Positions 14,699 through 22,073 of a stretch of 64,000 bases of DNA are shown in pieces (position 1 is the stretch's first letter; each line of letters begins with the position of its first letter). The position numbers were made by a program, and so were the translations under genes. The stretch is from CAYNJY01 sp964397755. Lineage in GTDB: Bacteria > Patescibacteriota > Microgenomatia > UBA10105 > UBA927. The notes under the pieces are model-generated. The model was not told where the DNA came from and did not search any database. It worked only from the letters and a program-made list of their open reading frames with translations. The stretch covers positions 7,069 to 71,068 of the forward strand of contig CAYNJY010000004.1 of NCBI GenBank assembly GCA_964397755.1, read 5' to 3'.

Positions 14699-15880
14699 TT
14701 ACCTTTGTACTATGTGTACCACCGCTGTCGCGCCGCTGCCGCCGACATTGTGCGCGAGGCCCACCCGCGCTCCTTTGACTTGACGGTTGCCCGCACGTCC
14801 TCGCAGCTGTTCAAACAGCTCAACGACTTGTTTGACTCCGGTTGCCCCCACCGGGTGTCCACACCCTTTGAGTCCTCCTGATGGATTCACAACCCGCTTC
14901 TTTGCTCTGCCGAGGGTCACTTCGCCTCGTGCGACCCCAGAAGCTGCTTCACCTTTTTTGTAAAAGCCAAGGTCCTCAAGAGCCAAGATTTCAGCAATGG
15001 TGAAACAGTCATGGAGCTCAACGACGTCGACGTCTTTTGTCCCGAGTCCAGCTTGTTCATATGCCCGCTTGGCTGCCTCCCGCGTTGCCTTAAGCTCTGT
15101 CAGGCTTTCTCTCTGCGCCAGCCCGAGAGTATCCGTCGCCACAGCAGAAGCAATAATTTTAACGGCTTTTTTGGTCATTGAAATTTGCTTGCCCTGAGTC
15201 TTACCGAAGGGGGATCTGTGATTTGCCGTCAGAATGACGGCTGCCGCTCCATCCGATATCGGCGAACAGTCCAGAAGCTTGAGGGGGTCGGCGACGCAGC
15301 TACTTTTCATAACGTGTTCCACGGTTAAGACCGTGCAAAACTGCGCGTTGGGGTTCAGCGAGGCATGAAAGTGGTTTTTGACCGCTACGGCCGCAAGCTC
15401 CTCTTCGCTCGTCCCGAATTCTCTCATGTGTACGTGAGCCAAAAGGGCGTAAAGCCCCGGAAATGTGGCGCCGGCGAGCCGCTCCTCGTCGCTTCCTGCG
15501 CCCATGAGGGCGGTGGCGACATCCTCGGGCTTGTGGTCCGTCATTTTCTCTACCCCCAAAACCGCCACCGTTTTGTACTGACCTGAAAGAATACTATTGA
15601 TGGCTGTGTGAAGCGCCAGTCCGCCGGAAGCACACGCGCCTTCTACTTTAAATGCGGGAACAAGAAGTCCCAGTTCTTCGGCAAAAAACGCGCCCAAATG
15701 CTCCTGTCCGCCGAGCATGCCCGAGAGCATGTTGCCCACGAAAAGTGCTTCGATATCAGAAACTGATATCTCAGCATCGCCAAGCGCGTCGCTGACCGCT
15801 TGCCGCGCGAGCGTTCGGGGAGACACTCCCCAGAGCTCACCGAACTTCGTGGTTGCTGCACCGATTATTGAAACGTCCAT
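14699..15880 (-). CDS. Archaeal-type acetyl-CoA C-acetyltransferase (thiolase)
   Basis: Joins two acetyl-CoA into acetoacetyl-CoA, the first mevalonate step. The 393-residue protein is of the archaeal/SCP-x-like type: nucleophilic cysteine in VEGACASGGLALHTA, DGAAAVILTA, ELHDCFTIAEILALEDLGF, then GGLKGCGHPVGATGVKQV with the second cysteine and histidine, and GLAHNVGGSGATAVVH. Around 15192-15240 the frame contains a REP-like palindrome that encodes roughly RSPFGKTQGKQ, making this loop several residues longer than in relatives. DUF35 and HMG-CoA synthase flank it. Confidence 0.93.
   Translation of the reverse strand: MDVSIIGAATTKFGELWGVSPRTLARQAVSDALGDAEISVSDIEALFVGNMLSGMLGGQEHLGAFFAEELGLLVPAFKVEGACASGGLALHTAINSILSGQYKTVAVLGVEKMTDHKPEDVATALMGAGSDEERLAGATFPGLYALLAHVHMREFGTSEEELAAVAVKNHFHASLNPNAQFCTVLTVEHVMKSSCVADPLKLLDCSPISDGAAAVILTANHRSPFGKTQGKQISMTKKAVKIIASAVATDTLGLAQRESLTELKATREAAKRAYEQAGLGTKDVDVVELHDCFTIAEILALEDLGFYKKGEAASGVARGEVTLGRAKKRVVNPSGGLKGCGHPVGATGVKQVVELFEQLRGRAGNRQVKGARVGLAHNVGGSGATAVVHIVQR
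15192..15240. repeat. REP-like palindrome inside the thiolase gene
   Basis: CCCTGAGTC-TTACC-GAAGGG (15192-15211) is followed 14 nt later by CCGTC-AGAAT-GACGG (15226-15240). Both parts have counterparts near the tmRNA 3' end (4228-4253, and CGTC-CAGAAT-GACG further on). The insertion keeps the thiolase frame. Confidence 0.8.
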
Positions 15881-15920
15881 AATCTATACATCTGCACATG
15901 GCAAATCTGCGTCAGTCATG

Positions 15921-15956
15921 TATTTGCTTATTTGTAGATTTGTTTATTTGTAGATT
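15921..15956. repeat. Degenerate repeat between thiolase and HMG-CoA synthase (ATTTGTAGATTTG type)
   Basis: Units of TATTTGCTT, ATTTGTAG, ATTTGTTT and ATTTGTAG fill the spacer right up to the stop codon of HMG-CoA synthase. The same unit recurs in the 3' part of the divIC-like gene at 60842-60871. Confidence 0.8.
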
Positions 15957-17000
15957 TTAAATCGTATGTGTCTGCTTCAAATACTGCACGTAATCAATGT
16001 ACGTCTTGTCCTTCATCTGATCTCTCACCGTCATCTTTCTCGTCGTTCGTTGTTTGTTGTATGGTGTAAGTCCGCGGGTTGTTTCAAAAAGCAGCGCGTC
16101 GCTTCCGGCCCCCGACCCGTACGACACCATGAAAATTCTCTCGCCTGGTTTGGCAATATCGAGAACCGCGGCTAAACCGACCATTGACGATGCCGAGTAG
16201 GGGTTCCCAATCTGATCAACAACAAGTGATGGCGCGAGCTGTTCCATAGCAAATCCGAGTCGATCAGCAACAATCCGCGGAAATTTCCCATTCGGCATGT
16301 GGAACACGCAGTAGTCGATGTCTTGCGGTTTGATGTGGATCTTTTCAAAAAGGCGAAGCGCCGCCCCTGTAACGTGCGCAAAGTATGCCGGCTCTCCGGT
16401 AAAACGGCCCGCATGCGACGGGTAGCGGATCCCGTCGCGTCGCCAAAAATCAGGCGTATCTGAGGAGTAGGATGTGTAAGCAAGAAGTTTTGCAACTACC
16501 TTTTCTTTTCCAAGGAGAAATGCTGCTCCTCCCGCTGCCGACGTGTATTCAAGAACATCGTGGGGTTTGCTCTGCGCCGTATCGGATCCGATTGCAAGTC
16601 CGTACCGTGCCTGCCCGCTTGTGATGAACACTGCGATTGCCTGCATGCCAGCGGTACCAGCTTTGCAGGCAAATTCAAGATCCGCCGCCAGATAATTGTT
16701 TCCAATGCCTAAAAGCTCACCGACTATTGTCGACGTCGGGTTGACGGCATAGGGATGGCTCTCTGACCCAACAAGTAAGGCTTCAATATCCGAGGGTTTA
16801 CCCTTCCATGCCTGAAGACACCTCAAGGAAGCCTCAACGGCGATGGTGACCGCGTCCTCGTCGTAGGCAGGAACAGCCTTCTCTGTGAGTCCTAAAGATC
16901 TGGTGACCTCGCCCGGATCCTTTCTCCACGCCGAGGCAATATCGGCGACCTTGAGCCGATACTCTGGAATATAGATGCCGTAGGAAACAATGCCAACCAT
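15957..17000 (-). CDS. Hydroxymethylglutaryl-CoA synthase, archaeal type
   Basis: Condenses acetyl-CoA with acetoacetyl-CoA to HMG-CoA. The 347-residue protein is of the archaeal form: GIVSYGIYIPEYRLKVADIA, LEFACKAGTAGMQA with the acyl-carrying cysteine, DVLEYTSAAGGAAFLLG, VFHMPNGKFP with the catalytic histidine, and QIGNPYSASSMVGLAAVL. The ATG at 17000 begins the conserved MVGIVSYG; earlier codons overlap HMGR and a repeat. Together with the archaeal-type thiolase and DUF35 gene it forms an archaeal-like upper mevalonate module in what otherwise looks like a bacterial chromosome. Confidence 0.93.
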   Translation of the reverse strand: MVGIVSYGIYIPEYRLKVADIASAWRKDPGEVTRSLGLTEKAVPAYDEDAVTIAVEASLRCLQAWKGKPSDIEALLVGSESHPYAVNPTSTIVGELLGIGNNYLAADLEFACKAGTAGMQAIAVFITSGQARYGLAIGSDTAQSKPHDVLEYTSAAGGAAFLLGKEKVVAKLLAYTSYSSDTPDFWRRDGIRYPSHAGRFTGEPAYFAHVTGAALRLFEKIHIKPQDIDYCVFHMPNGKFPRIVADRLGFAMEQLAPSLVVDQIGNPYSASSMVGLAAVLDIAKPGERIFMVSYGSGAGSDALLFETTRGLTPYNKQRTTRKMTVRDQMKDKTYIDYVQYLKQTHTI

Positions 17001-17003
17001 ATG

Positions 17004-17036
17004 TTTCAAATCCCAAATCTCAAATCCCAATGTCCA
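17004..17036. repeat. Degenerate repeat at the 3' end of HMGR (AAATCCC type)
   Basis: Units of CAAATCCC and CAAATCTC supply the last codons and stop of HMGR and the spacer before HMG-CoA synthase. The same unit recurs in the O-antigen ligase gene (42593-42640) and in valS (58094-58125). Confidence 0.8.
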
Positions 17037-18201
17037 AGCCTCGCGCCAAGCGCTGGTGTGCCGCTGCAAGCGTCCCTTCAGATAGCGAGGCCAGAAGCGA
17101 TAGCTCACCGGCAAGCACTGCTCCTGCTACTATCTCTGCAAACCTCTCTGCGTTCTCTCCCTTGTTTCCTCCTGCAACACCCAGTATCTCAAGCGCTTCC
17201 TTCTGTGTCGCCAGCCCCGTCCCCCCGCCCACCGTCCCGACCATGAGATTAGGAAGGTACACGCTCACATATACATCTTCATTTCTTCCGTTTTCCTTTC
17301 TTACGACTTCCATCGTCGTTATGCCAAGCGCTCCCTCGGCGACGTGCCCGGGATCCTGTCCAGTCGCAAGAAACAGCGCCGCGACAACGTTGGCGTATTG
17401 GGCGTTGAATCCCACCGACCCGCTCATGGCTGAACCGATCATACATTTAGCTAACCACACGTCAAAGATTTTCTGTGCAGAGGTTTTAAGAGTATGGCGA
17501 AGCACTGACGAAGGAAGTGTTACCTCAGCCCATACTTTGAACCCTCGCCCCTCAATCACATTGAGCCAGGATGGTTTTTTATCAACGTCAAAGTTTCCGG
17601 CTAAACTAACACAGCGCGCTCGGGTCTTTCGTTCAATTGTTCGAACAATTGAACTCGTGGCGATGGTTGCCATATTCATCCCCATGGCATCCTGGGTATC
17701 AAAGACGAAGCGGACAAAGCAGTACCTTCCTACTCCCCGGGCGAGAAATTTTTTGAGGGTTACGTGCGCTGAGGTCTTTTGGGCAATCTTTTGAAGCAGT
17801 TCGAAATGCTCCTCAAGAAAGTTGTTCAGTCGATCGTTTTGGGCTAGGTTGGCCAGCTTAAATACCACACCCCGGGTGGCTCCCACCCGGTAGCTGTCCA
17901 CCACCGCCCCACCACTCTCGGTTATTGCTTTACACCCGCGGTTAACCGACGCCACCAGCGCCCCTTCGGTGGTAGCCAAAGGAATAAAATAACTTTTAAC
18001 TTTTACCTTTAAACTTTTGACTTGTAATGGGCCGGCGACTCCCATGGGAATCTGCGCCACGCCGATCATGTTCTCGCAGTTACGGGAGGCGGCAACCGAC
18101 TCGTCAAGGGTGAAGGAGCCGGTGTTTTTTAAATCGACTTGTAACTCCTTTTCCAAAGCCTCTCTTCTTTCCTTAACGGTCTTCATGTCGCGTAGCTTCA
18201 T
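17020..18201 (-). CDS. Hydroxymethylglutaryl-CoA reductase (class I-like)
   Basis: Reduces HMG-CoA to mevalonate with NAD(P)H and commits carbon to isoprenoids. Motifs: ENMIGVAQIPMGVAGPL, PLATTEGALVASVNRGCKAI (catalytic glutamate), DTQDAMGMNMAT (aspartate), KKPSWLNVIEGRG (lysine), GTVGGGTGLATQKEAL and a late histidine in LAAAHQRLAR. There is no membrane domain. Start is uncertain: ATGs at 18201 and 18186 are both possible, since the region upstream is repeat. Two repeats lie within: 17991-18023 encodes SLKVKVKSYF, and another supplies the final GLDIGI. First gene of the mevalonate operon. Confidence 0.93.
   Translation of the reverse strand: MKLRDMKTVKERREALEKELQVDLKNTGSFTLDESVAASRNCENMIGVAQIPMGVAGPLQVKSLKVKVKSYFIPLATTEGALVASVNRGCKAITESGGAVVDSYRVGATRGVVFKLANLAQNDRLNNFLEEHFELLQKIAQKTSAHVTLKKFLARGVGRYCFVRFVFDTQDAMGMNMATIATSSIVRTIERKTRARCVSLAGNFDVDKKPSWLNVIEGRGFKVWAEVTLPSSVLRHTLKTSAQKIFDVWLAKCMIGSAMSGSVGFNAQYANVVAALFLATGQDPGHVAEGALGITTMEVVRKENGRNEDVYVSVYLPNLMVGTVGGGTGLATQKEALEILGVAGGNKGENAERFAEIVAGAVLAGELSLLASLSEGTLAAAHQRLARGLDIGI
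17991..18023. repeat. In-frame degenerate repeat in HMGR (AACTTTT type)
   Basis: Units AACTTTTAAC, TTTTACCTTT, AAACTTTTGACTT encode the lysine-rich VKSLKVKVKSYF just before the catalytic PLATTEGALVAS segment. Confidence 0.75.
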
Positions 18202-18276
18202 GGTTTCATGGCTACATTGCTCCATGGTTACATTGAGTTTTTGACAATGAAACAATGTGGCAATGGAACAATGTTG
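18197..18276. repeat. Degenerate repeat upstream of HMGR (CATTGNTNC type)
   Basis: Units such as CATGGTTT, CATGGCTA, CATTGCTC, CATGGTTA and then CAATGAAA, CAATGTGG, CAATGGAA, CAATGTTG fill the space between the Yip1-like gene and HMGR. Its in-frame ATGs make the true HMGR start hard to pick. Confidence 0.75.
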
Positions 18277-18278
18277 TA

Positions 18279-18896
18279 CTAAAGGAACGGCACTTTAAAG
18301 ATCCCCCACCGGTACATGAGCCAGCTGTAGGCAGCAAGGACCGGCGCGGTGAGCCCCCACACGGCGACAATCCGCGGGAGATCGAGCTTCATACCGAAAC
18401 GGAGCGTAAGGTACCCAAGGATAACTTTCCAATAAAACAGGGTCGCAGAAAACACAAGATAGAGCGTGCTAAACGCCACCCCAAGGGCACGCTCTGTCCG
18501 GGGCGGAGGCAGGACCACGTAGAGGAGCGATGTTGCCAGAAACCACGCAGTCGTCGGAACGAGCGTATACGCCCACGTAAGCGCGAGAGAAGTCGCTCCC
18601 CCTCTTCCGCCAAATAGCCGCGAAATCAAAGAGAGCATAGCGACAGCAATAAGATAGCCAAGAGCTGCACCGGCGGACAAAAGAACAAACTGCTTCGTCA
18701 GAAGGAACGGCCGGAATGCCGCAGTTTTGACGATTGAGGCGAGCGCAAAGTAGGCTGCCAACATAGCACCAATGTAGACAAGCTCCCAGAGACTCCCTCG
18801 ATCAACAATCCTGCGGTACGTTTCGTACGGCCGTACCACAAGGCCGATTATATTTCGGCAAAAAGAAACCCCGGCGATGAGAAGGTGGTCAACCAT
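18279..18896 (-). CDS. Yip1-like integral membrane protein
   Basis: A 205-residue, almost wholly hydrophobic protein with about five helices and the opening FCRNIIGLVVRPYETYRRIVD, which resembles the P-x-x-T/E motif at the start of Yip1-domain proteins. No catalytic motif. It is upstream of the mevalonate operon on the same strand, separated by the repeat at 18197-18276, so shared transcription is possible. Function unknown. Confidence 0.7.
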   Translation of the reverse strand: MVDHLLIAGVSFCRNIIGLVVRPYETYRRIVDRGSLWELVYIGAMLAAYFALASIVKTAAFRPFLLTKQFVLLSAGAALGYLIAVAMLSLISRLFGGRGGATSLALTWAYTLVPTTAWFLATSLLYVVLPPPRTERALGVAFSTLYLVFSATLFYWKVILGYLTLRFGMKLDLPRIVAVWGLTAPVLAAYSWLMYRWGIFKVPFL

Positions 18897-18934
18897 ACAG
18901 TAGCGCGTGGTAAGATATTAGTCGGAGCTGAAGG

Positions 18935-19162
18935 CTAAAACCCGCGCTGGAGGATGGTCACAAGCAGGGTGATTGCCGACCCAACGAGGAGGTACAACCC
19001 GACGACGGTAACCAGGCTTACCAGAACCAGAAGCGGCCACGGCATGACCTTGAGCCGGCGGGCTAGCTCCTTATAAAACGGCGTCAGCGGCCCGAGTGTC
19101 TGGGGCGGAAGGTCGGTGACCTCCTCCCAGCGTTTTACGAACTTTTGATATGTTGTTGTCAT
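18935..19162 (-). CDS. Single-helix membrane protein, possible anti-sigma partner
   Basis: A 75-residue protein with an N-terminal cytoplasmic part (TYQKFVKRWEEVTDLPPQT) and one or two hydrophobic segments from about residue 41. It overlaps the sigma-factor gene by 4 nt (ATGA), so the two are translationally coupled. Position and shape are those of a membrane anti-sigma factor, but no known anti-sigma domain is visible. Confidence 0.65.
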   Translation of the reverse strand: MTTTYQKFVKRWEEVTDLPPQTLGPLTPFYKELARRLKVMPWPLLVLVSLVTVVGLYLLVGSAITLLVTILQRGF

Positions 19163-19698
19163 GTTGATAAAAAAAGCTCCACGAAGGCCTTCCGTGCGCG
19201 GAAGAGCCGAGATTCGGCGCTTTTGAACGTGATGGACAGTTTTTTCGCAATATCCTCGACCGAGAAGTCTTCCAGGTACTTAAGTGTCAGAACGTTGCGG
19301 TAGATGGGGAGGAGGCGAGCTAAAACATGGCGAATTTTTTCTTTGAGTATCATCACGTCAAACTCCTCTTCCGGGCTCACGATCGGCGAAACCAGTGATT
19401 CAAGCTGGGGGAACTGAGAAAACACCACGTGCTTGATCTTCTTCTTGCGGTAGAAATCGACAATCTTGTGCTGGCAGATGGAAAACAGAAACGTCTTGAT
19501 GCTCGCGTTCCCGTGGAAATCGCGGATTGCCTCAAGAAACCCAAACAGCGTGTCTTGAAGAATTTCTTCGACGTCGTTGGGATTCTGTACCTTCGCGAGG
19601 AGAAGTCGCCGGAGAAGCGGCGTATATGTTCTGTAAAAAGCCGCTAGTGCCTGCCGGTCGCGCCGGAGTATGTTTCGAACGAGCTCGTCATCCTTCAT
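19159..19698 (-). CDS. ECF-type RNA polymerase sigma factor
   Basis: A 179-residue group IV sigma factor. Region 2 includes NPNDVEEILQDTLFGFLEAI and TFLFSICQHKIVDFYRKKK; region 4 includes LPIYRNVLTLKYLEDFSVED and IAKKLSITFKSAESRLFRAR, the helix-turn-helix that reads the -35 element. The ATG at 19698 begins MKDDELVRNILRRDRQAL. It is divergent from the pilin cluster starting at 19773, which makes that cluster a natural candidate target; this is inference. A coupled membrane protein follows. Confidence 0.92.
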   Translation of the reverse strand: MKDDELVRNILRRDRQALAAFYRTYTPLLRRLLLAKVQNPNDVEEILQDTLFGFLEAIRDFHGNASIKTFLFSICQHKIVDFYRKKKIKHVVFSQFPQLESLVSPIVSPEEEFDVMILKEKIRHVLARLLPIYRNVLTLKYLEDFSVEDIAKKLSITFKSAESRLFRARKAFVELFLST

Positions 19699-19736
19699 GG
19701 AGGAGGTAGTGGAGACTATACCACGGGGAGGGCTCG

Positions 19737-19766
19737 TTGACAACCGCCCTGCCCCTCACATACACT
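19737..19766 (+). promoter_or_regulatory. Promoter of the pilin cluster
   Basis: TTGACA (19737-19742), an 18-nt spacer and TACACT (19761-19766). The -10 box ends 7 nt before the ATG at 19773, predicting a leaderless mRNA. The -35 half overlaps the region upstream of the sigma-factor gene. Confidence 0.7.
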
Positions 19767-19772
19767 GATCGT

Positions 19773-20075
19773 ATGGATGGCGTCAATCTCGGCGATCCGT
19801 TGGTCTTTTCTCCTGCTACATCTTTCCCCACATTTGGGGATTTTGTTGGAATCGTCATAAAGAACGCGTTTGTCGTCGCGGGACTGTTAAGCTTTATCAT
19901 ATTGATTTTGGGCGGTTTCCGACTTATAGTAGCTGGTGGAGACACGAAGAAGCTTGATCAGGCAAGGGGAGCAGTCAGCGGTGCTGTTACTGGTTTGATT
20001 CTTGTGGTCTCATCGTACTGGATTGTACAGATAGTTGAAGCGATTACCGGTCTCCCACTATTATCACCCAAGTAG
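19773..20075 (+). CDS. VirB2-like pilin
   Basis: A 100-residue protein with two hydrophobic helices flanking LGGFRLIVAGGDTKKLDQAR and a second helix GAVSGAVTGLILVVSSYW. First of six consecutive VirB2-like genes. ATG at 19773 is chosen because the predicted transcription start coincides with it; the N-terminus MDGVNLGDPLVFSPATSF lacks a classical signal peptide, as in several paralogues here. Confidence 0.8.
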   Translation: MDGVNLGDPLVFSPATSFPTFGDFVGIVIKNAFVVAGLLSFIILILGGFRLIVAGGDTKKLDQARGAVSGAVTGLILVVSSYWIVQIVEAITGLPLLSPK

Positions 20076-20079
20076 CTAT

Positions 20080-20430
20080 ATGGACAAGAATGTTTCGGAC
20101 TTATTTGGTACGATCACAAATCCGCTGAATCGCTACGGCGGCCTTGACGAAGACGGGCTTATCTTATTCCTCACAAACATACTTCGCTTGGTGTTCGTCG
20201 CTGCGGGCGTGTACGCTTTCCTCAACATCATCGTTGCCGGCTTCCAGTTCATGAACGCAGACGGTGATAGCAAGGCCATTGCTACTGCCTGGAAACGCAT
20301 CTGGCAATCGCTCGTGGGGCTCGTTCTCATTACTGGGTCGTTTGCTCTCGCTGCTGTTTTTGGCTATCTCATATTTGGCGACGCGGGCTTTATCCTCCGA
20401 CCGCGCGTCTTTGGCCCGGGAGGAGAGTAA
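20080..20430 (+). CDS. VirB2-like pilin, divergent copy
   Basis: A 116-residue two-helix protein, 4 nt after the previous gene. The signature is altered: VAGFQFMNADGDSKAIATAW and KRIWQSLVGLVLITGSF in place of the usual SGGD...RITNAI. It ends in a glycine-rich tail. Divergence suggests a different position in the fibre or a structural rather than pilin role. Confidence 0.72.
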   Translation: MDKNVSDLFGTITNPLNRYGGLDEDGLILFLTNILRLVFVAAGVYAFLNIIVAGFQFMNADGDSKAIATAWKRIWQSLVGLVLITGSFALAAVFGYLIFGDAGFILRPRVFGPGGE

Positions 20431-20435
20431 AGCAT

Positions 20436-20840
20436 ATGGCAACACCAACTGGAACACCGATCGGAGAAATTTCAGGACCAGGGCTCGGACCGTTTGGGAC
20501 AATTACGAAAGAACTCGCCTCTGGTGAAGCCGGCGGTGTTACCGGCCTCCAAAAAGTCTCAAACATCATCTCGGGCATTATCGGCATCTTAACAGTCGCC
20601 GCAGGTATTTGGTTCATGATCCAGTTTCTCATCGGGTCCTTCTACTGGATCACCTCTGGTGGAGATAAAGGGAAGCTTCAAGAAGCGAAAAACAGAATCA
20701 CGCACGCGTTTATCGGCCTCATTATCGTCATTGCCGGCTGGTCGATTATCGCCCTCATGGGTAAATTCTTCAATTTTGATATCCTCCTTTCTGAGCCAAG
20801 AACGATTATCCGAGGTCTCTACCCTGGAGGAGGTCAGTAA
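20436..20840 (+). CDS. VirB2-like pilin
   Basis: A 134-residue protein with a 35-residue glycine-rich lead, then two helices around FYWITSGGDKGKLQEAKNR and ITHAFIGLIIVIAGWSI. It starts 5 nt after the previous stop. The sequence is close to the next two paralogues (W-I-T-S-G-G-D-K). Confidence 0.8.
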   Translation: MATPTGTPIGEISGPGLGPFGTITKELASGEAGGVTGLQKVSNIISGIIGILTVAAGIWFMIQFLIGSFYWITSGGDKGKLQEAKNRITHAFIGLIIVIAGWSIIALMGKFFNFDILLSEPRTIIRGLYPGGGQ

Positions 20841-20841
20841 C

Positions 20842-21192
20842 ATGGAACGAGCGCTCGCGGTGATTCGAAACCCCATTCTTCCACCCTCCCTTGGCGGCGG
20901 CACCGCGCCATCGGTTGAATCGGGTGGCAAGGGGGTGGGGCTTCTTATCGGGAACATCATTGGTGGGCTTTTTATCTTTGGGTTTATCATTGCTTTTTTC
21001 TACCTTCTCACGGGCGCGTTCTTCTGGATTACGAGTGGCGGCGATAAGAACGGGTTGGAAAGTGCAAGAAACCGCATCATTCACTCCCTTGTTGGGCTTT
21101 TAATCCTCGCATCTGCCTGGGCGATGTTCTCACTGGTTGGGAAGTTTTTCGGTATAGATCTGCGGAACCTGCCGATCCCATCAATTAAATAA
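20842..21192 (+). CDS. VirB2-like pilin
   Basis: A 116-residue protein starting MERALAVIRNPILPPSLGGG, 1 nt after the preceding stop. Signature FFWITSGGDKNGLESARNR and IIHSLVGLLILASAWAM. The C-terminus KFFGIDLRNLPIPSIK parallels the preceding gene's KFFNFDILL, so these two are recent duplicates. Confidence 0.8.
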   Translation: MERALAVIRNPILPPSLGGGTAPSVESGGKGVGLLIGNIIGGLFIFGFIIAFFYLLTGAFFWITSGGDKNGLESARNRIIHSLVGLLILASAWAMFSLVGKFFGIDLRNLPIPSIK

Positions 21193-21217
21193 ACCCCTAT
21201 TGACAAGGCTCCTCTTG

Positions 21218-21246
21218 TTGCACAACAATGAATGGTAGCGTATAAT
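21218..21246 (+). promoter_or_regulatory. Strong promoter of a single pilin gene
   Basis: TTGCAC (21218-21223), 17-nt spacer, consensus TATAAT (21241-21246). Unlike most starts here, the gene then has an untranslated leader with a GAGGAGG Shine-Dalgarno. Confidence 0.75.
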
Positions 21247-21271
21247 CATTTTGTTTCACGAGGAGGACTCT

Positions 21272-21604
21272 ATGCATAAAGTGCTCGCACAGGCGAAAAT
21301 TGAAATCAAGCAACCGTCTTCCATCAGAATCACTGAAATCGGACAACTCATTAGCGCGGTTGTCGGCACTCTTCTCATCGTTGCAGCCCTGTTGGCGTTC
21401 CTCTACCTCATTCTCGGAGGCATCAAGTGGATTACAAGCGGCGGAGACAAAGCCGGCATGGAAGAAGCGCGCAATAAAATCACCCACGCAATCGTCGGAC
21501 TTATTATCGTCGGCGCTGCCTGGGCCATCATGACGCTCATTCAAAACTTCCTCGGCGTCACGATCATTGGCGGAACCATTGAGTTTCCAAAGCCTTTTTT
21601 ATAG
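21272..21604 (+). CDS. VirB2-like pilin, probable major subunit
   Basis: A 110-residue protein starting MHKVLAQAKIEIKQPSSIR, with helices around IKWITSGGDKAGMEEARNK and ITHAIVGLIIVGAAWAI. It is the only member of the cluster with its own consensus promoter, a strong Shine-Dalgarno and its own terminator (21625-21660). Such a unit suggests high expression, as expected for a major pilin; that is inference. Confidence 0.82.
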   Translation: MHKVLAQAKIEIKQPSSIRITEIGQLISAVVGTLLIVAALLAFLYLILGGIKWITSGGDKAGMEEARNKITHAIVGLIIVGAAWAIMTLIQNFLGVTIIGGTIEFPKPFL

Positions 21605-21624
21605 GCAAAAACACTAAGGGACGT

Positions 21625-21660
21625 AAAAATCCTCGACGACAGCCGGGGATTTTTGTTTTT
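21625..21660 (+). terminator. Intrinsic terminator after the probable major pilin
   Basis: Stem AAAAATCCTCG pairs with CGGGGATTTTT (one U-G) across an 8-nt loop and is followed by TGTTTTT. Confidence 0.85.
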
Positions 21661-21687
21661 CAGGAAATACCGTATACTCTACGTACC

Positions 21688-22017
21688 ATGATTCTCCCGC
21701 TTCTTTCCGTCATCCGGGCCGCGCCCCTCACGGATACGATCGAGGACGTTCCAACAATTCTCTCGTTCGAGTCGCTCTTCCGCAATATTGTTGGTGCCGT
21801 CGTTGCACTCTCTGGGATTGCGATTTTCATCATGCTCCTCGTCGGGGGCTTTACGTACCTCTTCTCCGGGGGTGACCAAAAAAAGCTCGAGCAAGCCCGT
21901 GGCACTATCACCAATGCTGTCGGCGGGCTTGTCATTATCGTCGCAGCCTACCTCATCCTTCAGACCATCAAGGCGTTCACCGGCGTTGACGTCACAATCT
22001 TTCGCATTCCTCGGTAA
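21688..22017 (+). CDS. VirB2-like pilin
   Basis: A 109-residue protein starting MILPLLSVIRAAPLTDTIED, with helices around FTYLFSGGDQKKLEQARGT and ITNAVGGLVIIVAAYLI. A TATACT at 21673-21678 ends 10 nt before the ATG, so its mRNA has a leader of only about 3 nt. It is separate from the preceding pilin unit. Confidence 0.8.
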   Translation: MILPLLSVIRAAPLTDTIEDVPTILSFESLFRNIVGAVVALSGIAIFIMLLVGGFTYLFSGGDQKKLEQARGTITNAVGGLVIIVAAYLILQTIKAFTGVDVTIFRIPR

Positions 22018-22030
22018 CCCTACGGCGTGA

Positions 22031-22060
22031 TTGACGCAGGTGCGATTCGTAGCGCATAAT
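22031..22060 (+). promoter_or_regulatory. Promoter of the VirB6-like gene
   Basis: TTGACG (22031-22036), 18-nt spacer, CATAAT (22055-22060), 13 nt before the ATG at 22074. Confidence 0.65.
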
Positions 22061-22073
22061 ACAAAGCGATACC

